From: Micrococcales bacterium
Lineage (GTDB): Bacteria > Actinomycetota > Actinomycetes > Actinomycetales > Microbacteriaceae
Direction of reading: 5' to 3'
DNA length: 56,661 nucleotides
Assembly (NCBI GenBank): GCA_024639965.1
Contig: JAHEGC010000004.1
Location: 22,366-79,026, forward strand
The notes under the pieces are model-generated. The model was not told the origin of the DNA and searched no databases. It worked only from the letters and a program-made list of their open reading frames with translations. Shown here in pieces: positions 51,027 to 56,661 of this stretch (positions within the stretch are counted from its first letter, which is position 1; each line of letters begins with the position of its first letter). Position numbers and translations under genes: made by a program.

Positions 51027-51535
51027 CCACCAAGCGTTTCATGACAATGGCGGCCATCGCCGCGGTGACGGCGGGGGTTTTCGGCACCGGCCAAGCGGCA
51101 CTCGCGTACACCGATGATGCGGTGAAGCGCGCAATCGTCACCATCGTTCTCAAGAACCTCGGCGTCGAGCCGAGCAGTTCCATCGTCGACGCGATCGTCG
51201 CCGACCTTCCCCTCGACGCCCTGTCGACGAACCTCGTCGATGAGGTCGGGGCGGCCCTCGACGCCGGCGACGACCCCACATTGATCGTCGGTCAGACGGT
51301 CGATTCCGACGGCGACGGTGTGCCCAACGAAAACGGCGCACTCGATTCCGAAAGTGACGACTTCAGCACGGATGACGATTCGGACAACGACGATGGCTCG
51401 GATGACGACAACTCCGGCTCCACCGTCAATGGCGGTGGTGGTGATGACGATTCGGACAACGAAGATGACGATTCGGACGAAAGTGACGAAGGCGATTCGG
51501 AACATTCGGAAGATTCCGAAGATCCCGACAACTAA
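51023..51535 (+). CDS. Secreted acidic Asp/Ser-repeat protein with DxDxDG calcium-binding-like motif
   Basis: Signal peptide TMAAIAAVTAGVFGTGQAALA; VDSDGDGVPNENG; DDDSDNDDGSDDDN tail. Confidence 0.75.
   Translation: MTTKRFMTMAAIAAVTAGVFGTGQAALAYTDDAVKRAIVTIVLKNLGVEPSSSIVDAIVADLPLDALSTNLVDEVGAALDAGDDPTLIVGQTVDSDGDGVPNENGALDSESDDFSTDDDSDNDDGSDDDNSGSTVNGGGGDDDSDNEDDDSDESDEGDSEHSEDSEDPDN
51371..51480 (+). repeat. Short direct repeats GATGACGATTCGGACAACGA in acidic-tail coding region
   Basis: Copies at 51371-51390 and 51443-51462, partial at 51464-51480. Confidence 0.75.
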
Positions 51536-51564
51536 CACAGACTCCCCAGGGGTGGGGTGAATAC

Positions 51565-51600
51565 GCGCCCGTTCGCATTTCGATGCGGGCGGGCGCTCTC
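51565..51600 (+). terminator. Intrinsic terminator after acidic protein gene
   Basis: GCGCCCG-TT-CGCAT-TTCG-ATGCG-GG-CGGGCGC then TCTCCTTTT. Confidence 0.8.
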
Positions 51601-51619
51601 CTTTTGTAGGCTGAACACT

Positions 51620-51919
51620 ATGGACGAGGAAACCGCCGCGAGACTTCGCGATCTGCGACAGAGCATCGACAACATCGATGCGGCGCTTGTGCACATCCTC
51701 GCGGAACGCTTCCGATTCACTCAGCAAGTCGGCGTGCTCAAGGCTCAGGCGGGATTGCCCAGCTCCGACAAGCAGCGCGAGGCGGAGCAAATCGAACGTC
51801 TTCGCGGTCTCGCGGCCGACGCGAACCTTGACCCGTCGTTCGCGGAAGAGTTTCTCAATTTCATCGTCGCCGAGGTGATTCGTCACCACGAGAAAATCGC
51901 TAACGACAGCGATGCGTAA
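51620..51919 (+). CDS. Chorismate mutase (AroQ-type)
   Basis: LRDLRQSIDNIDAALVHILAERFRFTQQVGVLKAQAGLPSSDKQREAEQIERL. Confidence 0.92.
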   Translation: MDEETAARLRDLRQSIDNIDAALVHILAERFRFTQQVGVLKAQAGLPSSDKQREAEQIERLRGLAADANLDPSFAEEFLNFIVAEVIRHHEKIANDSDA

Positions 51920-51925
51920 ACGCCC

Positions 51926-52510
51926 CTACGAGTGAGGGATGTGCGCGTAGAGCTTGTGCGCGGTGGAGATGCAGTCGTCGATCATGCGCGGTTGGCGCTT
52001 GACCGTGACGTATTTGGGGCCAACCCACGCTGGCACGAACCCACCGTCGGGAGACTTCCCACGAAGCATCCACGCGAACACGCACTCTTCGGCACCGGTG
52101 ACGAAGAGTTGCCACTGAACCTGCCGCTTGTAGCTGAGCGGAACGAAATCGTACGAACCCCAGTCGCGGCCCGTCGTTTTGACCTCGACGATGCGACCGT
52201 GGTCGGGCGAGAGCCCGTCGGGCGTCGCCATCATCCACTGCTCCTCGGTCGATGCGATGAGCCAGTCGTTACCTTCGATGTCGAATCGTTCCGCGAGGCG
52301 GGCGATGATGTTGGGTTCTTGGTCACGACCGAACGCCATGTAAGCGTTGTCGGGAATGGGGGTCGGGTCGGCGATCTGCGCCGAGACCTCGGCGAAACCC
52401 TTCTCGTCGTGAGCCTTCCCAACCATCGTCGCGGTCACGCCCGTCGCGCGCACGCGAATCCATTCGTCGTAATCGGCACTCTGCACCAGGAACCGGGATT
52501 TCTCGATCAA
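51926..52510 (-). CDS. YqaJ-like (lambda exonuclease fold) nuclease; probable TTG start
   Basis: R.TGVTATMVGKA, FGRDQEPNIIARLAERF, ATPDGLSPDHGRIVEVKTTGRDW. Confidence 0.8.
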   Translation of the reverse strand: MIEKSRFLVQSADYDEWIRVRATGVTATMVGKAHDEKGFAEVSAQIADPTPIPDNAYMAFGRDQEPNIIARLAERFDIEGNDWLIASTEEQWMMATPDGLSPDHGRIVEVKTTGRDWGSYDFVPLSYKRQVQWQLFVTGAEECVFAWMLRGKSPDGGFVPAWVGPKYVTVKRQPRMIDDCISTAHKLYAHIPHS

Positions 52511-52582
52511 CGCGTCTCTACCTTTCGAACTTCTCCACGCTAACGGTGGTCGACCACGCCAAACGGGTCGACACGAGGGGTG

Positions 52583-54886
52583 TCAGCCGCCAACGACAGC
52601 GCCGAAGTGTGCGGGCAGGGTGCCTCGGTGGGTGCCGCGAAGCGTATCGAGGGGGATGTCGAACAGGCCCTGAACCGAAAGCGCGCGGGATTCGCGGTCG
52701 GTGACGCCCACGCGAAGCACGGGTACACCGCGACCGTCACAGAGCCCGCGGAACTTGACGTCGTCCTCGCGGGCGACCGTGACGATGGCGCGGGCCTGCG
52801 TCTCGGAGAAGAGTGCCGCGGTCGTGTCGACGCCGTCGCGCGAGACGATCTCGTCGAGCCAGACTCGGGCACCGACACCGAAGCGCAGGACGCCGTCGGC
52901 GACCGCGCGGAGGAAACCGCCCGTACCCAGGTCGATGGCGCTCGTCACCATTCCTTCGTGAGCGGCCGCGCCGAGCAGACCGGCGAGCGCCTTTTCGGCA
53001 CCGAAGTCGACGCGCGGGGGAACGCCACCGAGGTGGTCGTGCACGACGCCCGCCCAGGCCGACCCGCCGAGTTCGTCGGCGGTGACGCCGAGGAGATAGA
53101 TGTTCTCGCCCTCGTCTTGCCACCCGGAAGGCAGGCGACGCGCGACGTTGTCGATGGACCCCATCACCGCGACGACGGGCGTCGGGTGAATCGGTTGGTC
53201 GCCCGTCTGGTTGTAGAACGAGACGTTGCCGCCCGTGACGGGGATCCCGAGTTCGAGGCAACCGTCGGCAAGGCCCTCGACGGCTCGGGCGAACTGCCAC
53301 ATCACCTCGGGATTTTCGGGGCTACCGAAGTTGAGACAGTCGCTCACCGCGAGCGGGGTTGCTCCGCTGGTGGCGACGTTGCGATACGACTCGACGAGAG
53401 CTAGTTGCGCACCCACATAAGGGTCGAGCTGGCAGTAGCGCCCGTTGGCGTCCGTCGCGAGGGCGACGCCGAGCCCGCTTTCCTCGTCGATGCGAATCAT
53501 GCCCGCACCGTCGGGAGTGTGGAGGGCGGTGTTGCCCATCACGTAATAGTCGTACTGGTTGGTGATCCAATCGGTGTCGGCTTCGTTGGGCGACCCGAGG
53601 ATCGCGAGGAACTGCTTTGTGAGCGCCTCACCCTCGGTTTCACGTGCGAACTTCGACGGCGAATCCGCTTGCAGTGCGTCGAGCCAGGCGGGGTATTCCA
53701 TCGGGCGCTCGTAGACGGGACCGTCGATGGCGACGGTCGTCGGGTCGACGTCGACGATGGTCTGGCCCTTCCACTCGATGATGAGTCGGCCGGAGTCGGT
53801 GACCTCGCCAAGCACGCTGGCTTCGACATCCCACTTGGTCGTCACTGCGAGGAACGCGTCGAGCTTCTCGGGGCGCACAATCGCCATCATGCGCTCCTGG
53901 CTCTCCGACATGAGGATCTCTTCGGCGGTCAGCGTGGGGTCGCGCAGAAGCACGTTGTCGAGGGTGATGTGCATGCCGCCGTCACCGTTCGACGCGAGTT
54001 CACTTGTTGCACACGAGATTCCCGCCGCACCGAGATCCTGAATGCCCTCGACGCAATCACCCGCGAACAATTCGAGGCAACACTCGATGAGCACCTTCTC
54101 GGCGAACGGGTCGCCCACCTGAACGGCCGGCCGTTTGGTCGGGCCGCCCTCGGCGAAGGTGTCCGAGGCGAGGATCGAGGCGCCGCCAATGCCGTCGCCG
54201 CCCGTTCGGGCGCCGAACAGCACGACGAGGTTGCCCACGCCTTTGGCGTTCGCGAGGTGAAGGTTTTCGTGGCGCAGCGCGCCGACCGCGAGCGCATTGA
54301 CTAGCGGATTCGCCTGATACACCGGGTCGAACCACGTCTCGCCCCCGATGTTGGGGAGACCGAGGCAGTTTCCGTAGAACGAGATTCCGCTGACGACTCC
54401 GCCCACGACACGGTTCGTGTCGGGGTGGTCGATAGCGCCGAAGCGAAGGGCGTCCATGACGGCGACGGGACGAGCACCCATCGAGATGATGTCGCGCACG
54501 ATTCCACCGACGCCGGTGGCCGCGCCCTGGAACGGTTCGATGTAGGAGGGGTGGTTGTGGCTTTCAATCTTGAACGTGACCGCCCAGCCCTCGCCGATGT
54601 CGACGACGCCGGCGTTCTCTCCCATTCCGACCATGAGGTGTTTCGTCATGTCGGGCGTCACCTTCTTGCCGAACTGACGCAGGTGTACCTTCGACGACTT
54701 GTAGGAGCAGTGCTCCGACCACATCACCGAATACATCGCGAGCTCACCGCTCGTCGGGCGACGGCCGAGAATGTCCCGGATGCGCTGGTACTCGTCGGGC
54801 TTGAGGCCGAGCAGGTGGAACGGCTGATCCTTCTCCGGCGTCGCGGCGGCGTTCTCGACGGTGTCGGGCACGTGGTCGTGGGTCAC
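52583..54886 (-). CDS. purL: Phosphoribosylformylglycinamidine synthase subunit PurL
   Basis: [32 protein letters not shown]; start trimmed to GTG 54886. Confidence 0.97.
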   Translation of the reverse strand: MTHDHVPDTVENAAATPEKDQPFHLLGLKPDEYQRIRDILGRRPTSGELAMYSVMWSEHCSYKSSKVHLRQFGKKVTPDMTKHLMVGMGENAGVVDIGEGWAVTFKIESHNHPSYIEPFQGAATGVGGIVRDIISMGARPVAVMDALRFGAIDHPDTNRVVGGVVSGISFYGNCLGLPNIGGETWFDPVYQANPLVNALAVGALRHENLHLANAKGVGNLVVLFGARTGGDGIGGASILASDTFAEGGPTKRPAVQVGDPFAEKVLIECCLELFAGDCVEGIQDLGAAGISCATSELASNGDGGMHITLDNVLLRDPTLTAEEILMSESQERMMAIVRPEKLDAFLAVTTKWDVEASVLGEVTDSGRLIIEWKGQTIVDVDPTTVAIDGPVYERPMEYPAWLDALQADSPSKFARETEGEALTKQFLAILGSPNEADTDWITNQYDYYVMGNTALHTPDGAGMIRIDEESGLGVALATDANGRYCQLDPYVGAQLALVESYRNVATSGATPLAVSDCLNFGSPENPEVMWQFARAVEGLADGCLELGIPVTGGNVSFYNQTGDQPIHPTPVVAVMGSIDNVARRLPSGWQDEGENIYLLGVTADELGGSAWAGVVHDHLGGVPPRVDFGAEKALAGLLGAAAHEGMVTSAIDLGTGGFLRAVADGVLRFGVGARVWLDEIVSRDGVDTTAALFSETQARAIVTVAREDDVKFRGLCDGRGVPVLRVGVTDRESRALSVQGLFDIPLDTLRGTHRGTLPAHFGAVVGG

Positions 54887-54900
54887 GGATTCTCCAGGTC

Positions 54901-55596
54901 TCAAGAAAGGACGGTGGCGGCGAGTACCGACTGGAACATGGCGAGACCGTCGGTTCCCGATGACATCGCTTCGGGCATGTCGGGGCCGAAGCCCGGTTCG
55001 ACGGCGTGTTCGGGGTGGGGCATGAGCCCGACGACGTTGCCGCGCGCGTTGCGCAAACCCGCGATGTCCCGCAGCGAGCCGTTCGGGTTGACATCGACAT
55101 AGCGGAAAGCGACGAGCCCATCGCCCTCGAGACGATCGAGCGTCTCCTCGTCGGCGATGAACCCGCCCTCGCCGTTCTTGAGGGGAATCACGATCTCCTG
55201 TCCGACGGAGTATTTGTTGGTCCACGCTGTGTCGACGTTCTCGACCCGAAGCTTCTGGTCGCGGCGAATGAACGTTCCGTGATCGTTGCGGATTAGGCCG
55301 CCGGCGAGCAGGTGCGCTTCGACGAGCACCTGAAAACCGTTACAAATTCCGAGAACGGGCATTCCCTTGTTCGCGGCGTCGATGACCTCGCTCATGATGG
55401 GCGAATGCGCGGCGATGGCGCCACAGCGCAGGTAATCGCCGTACGAGAACCCGCCGGGCAAAACGATGGCGTCGACACCCTGAAGGTCGTGTTCGCCGTG
55501 CCAGAGCGAAACGGCCTCACCTCCCGCGAGCGTGATCGCGCGCAGAGCGTCACGGTCGTCGAGCGAGCCGGGAAACGTGATAACGCCGACGCGCAT
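54901..55596 (-). CDS. purQ: Phosphoribosylformylglycinamidine synthase subunit PurQ
   Basis: [51 protein letters not shown]. Confidence 0.97.
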   Translation of the reverse strand: MRVGVITFPGSLDDRDALRAITLAGGEAVSLWHGEHDLQGVDAIVLPGGFSYGDYLRCGAIAAHSPIMSEVIDAANKGMPVLGICNGFQVLVEAHLLAGGLIRNDHGTFIRRDQKLRVENVDTAWTNKYSVGQEIVIPLKNGEGGFIADEETLDRLEGDGLVAFRYVDVNPNGSLRDIAGLRNARGNVVGLMPHPEHAVEPGFGPDMPEAMSSGTDGLAMFQSVLAATVLS

Positions 55597-55597
55597 G

Positions 55598-55846
55598 TCA
55601 GTCGGCCACGCGGATCGAGATGACGTCTTCGATGACGTCGTTGGACAGCACGTCCTTCGCAATTTCACCGATGTGCTCCAGAAGCTTCGGGGTCACCTCG
55701 CCGTCGATGGTCAGTTCGAAGCGCTTGCCGATGCGAACATCGGTAATCTCACCGTCGCCGAAGCGCTGCAGTGCCCGAGCGGTCGCCTTTCCGGCCGGAT
55801 CCAGAAGGACCTCTTTCGGCATGACCTCGACGATGACTGTGGGCAC
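55598..55846 (-). CDS. purS: Phosphoribosylformylglycinamidine synthase subunit PurS
   Basis: [33 protein letters not shown] start. Confidence 0.94.
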   Translation of the reverse strand: MPTVIVEVMPKEVLLDPAGKATARALQRFGDGEITDVRIGKRFELTIDGEVTPKLLEHIGEIAKDVLSNDVIEDVISIRVAD

Positions 55847-55902
55847 GGGCGCTCCTCGAATTGGCGACGATTTCGCCTCCAGTCTACCGAGCGCGCGCGG
55901 CG

Positions 55903-56661
55903 CTAACCCGCGACGGCGAGTCGAACGGTGTTGCCCCACGGGTCGTCGAGTTCGACCGTCGCACCGTTGTCGCGCAAGTCGTGACCGGCGTGACGAAGTC
56001 GCTCGAGGGTGGTGCCGTAATCGTCTGCACTGGGGAGGTCGATTTCGAGAATCCCGAGGCCGAGCGTGGGTTGGCGAACACCCGCACCTTTGCTGCGCCA
56101 GATGTTCATCGCCATGTGGTGGTGGTAACCACCGGCCGACACGAAGACGGCGGCATTGTTCCACTCGAAGGTCTGGTCGAACCCAAGATGGTTGACGTAG
56201 AACTCCTGAGCGGTCGGAATGTCACCGACGGAGAGGTGCACGTGGCCCACTTCGACGTTGCCGGTGCCGTGCGCGCCGACCGACGTTTCCGTGGCGTACT
56301 GCTGAATGAACTGGTTGGGGTCGAGGTAAAGCGTGTCCATCTGGATTTCGCCGTTCTCCACGCGCCACGCGTCGCGCGGTCGATCCCAGTAGAGCTCGAC
56401 ACCGTTGCCTTCCGGGTCGTTGAAGTAGAACGCCTCGGAGACGAGGTGATCGGACGACCCGGTGAAGGAGCCGGGGAACTGCTGTGCAACGGCGAGAACG
56501 CTTGACGCGAGAGTCGACTTGTCGTCGAACAGGATTGCGGTGTGGAAAAGGCCGGCATCCGACGGGCCCGCGTGCTTGAGCGCGGGCGAGTGGCGAAGCG
56601 TCATGAGGATGCGGTTGCCGCGCCCCAGAGTGCGCACACCGCCGGCGAGGTCGGCGAGAAC
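55903..56661 (-). CDS. VOC-family glyoxalase/dioxygenase (truncated by window edge)
   Basis: GLFHTAILFDDK, DHLVSEAFYFNDPEGNGVELYWDRPRDAW, HVHLSVGDI. Confidence 0.88.
   Translation of the reverse strand, partial: VLADLAGGVRTLGRGNRILMTLRHSPALKHAGPSDAGLFHTAILFDDKSTLASSVLAVAQQFPGSFTGSSDHLVSEAFYFNDPEGNGVELYWDRPRDAWRVENGEIQMDTLYLDPNQFIQQYATETSVGAHGTGNVEVGHVHLSVGDIPTAQEFYVNHLGFDQTFEWNNAAVFVSAGGYHHHMAMNIWRSKGAGVRQPTLGLGILEIDLPSADDYGTTLERLRHAGHDLRDNGATVELDDPWGNTVRLAVAG

Noticed and set aside
53638-53653. parS-like GTTTCACGTGCGAAC within purL
   Set aside because: Right half mismatched; likely chance coding sequence
54887-55225. N-terminal extension of the 880-aa PurL ORF
   Set aside because: Overlaps purQ in another frame; PurL N-terminus begins at GTG 54886 (VTHDHVPDT...)

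Overview
This 56.7-kb window is gene-dense, high-GC actinobacterial chromosome from next to the replication origin. Gene content and order look Microbacteriaceae-like (inference). From left to right it holds: partial dnaN, a dnaN/dnaA intergenic region with DnaA boxes (probable oriC), dnaA, rpmH-rnpA-yidD-yidC-jag-rsmG, parS, parA-parB, trxA/trxB, murJ, a DUF6049-like protein and cca. Next come rpsF-ssb-rpsR-rplI-dnaB, purB, hisC-like plus a 2-oxoacid dehydrogenase E1a/E1b/E2 operon, a Zur locus, rpmB-rpmG-rpsN, hup, copD/ctaG, a PIF1-like helicase, dcd, idi/crtB/crtI, dnaK-grpE-dnaJ-hspR-clpB, pyrE, a solitary DNA methyltransferase, purA, a lipoprotein plus acidic secreted protein pair, a YqaJ-like nuclease and purL-purQ-purS. 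I found no CRISPR, tRNA, rRNA, transposon or prophage. The strongest non-routine signals are: (1) a recurrent -10-like hexamer (mostly TAGGCT/TAGACT) 6-8 nt before the start codon of about 15 genes, implying leaderless transcription, with two divergent pairs whose -10 elements overlap; (2) a Zur-box-controlled, His-rich single-TM microprotein upstream of zur, together with zinc-ligand-poor forms of S18, L28, L33 and S14 and a Zn-finger-less DnaJ; (3) a DUF308-like membrane protein with a histone-H1-like Ala/Lys/Gly tail; (4) a mini-WXG-like ORF translationally coupled to a helical-domain lipase-fold hydrolase; (5) a ClpB lacking its N-domain in the HspR operon; (6) several unannotated RNA hairpins (GNRA hairpin before hup, structured rpsF and rpmB leaders); (7) DnaA-box clusters upstream of dnaB and dnaK. 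All assignments come from reading the sequence; no database search was run.
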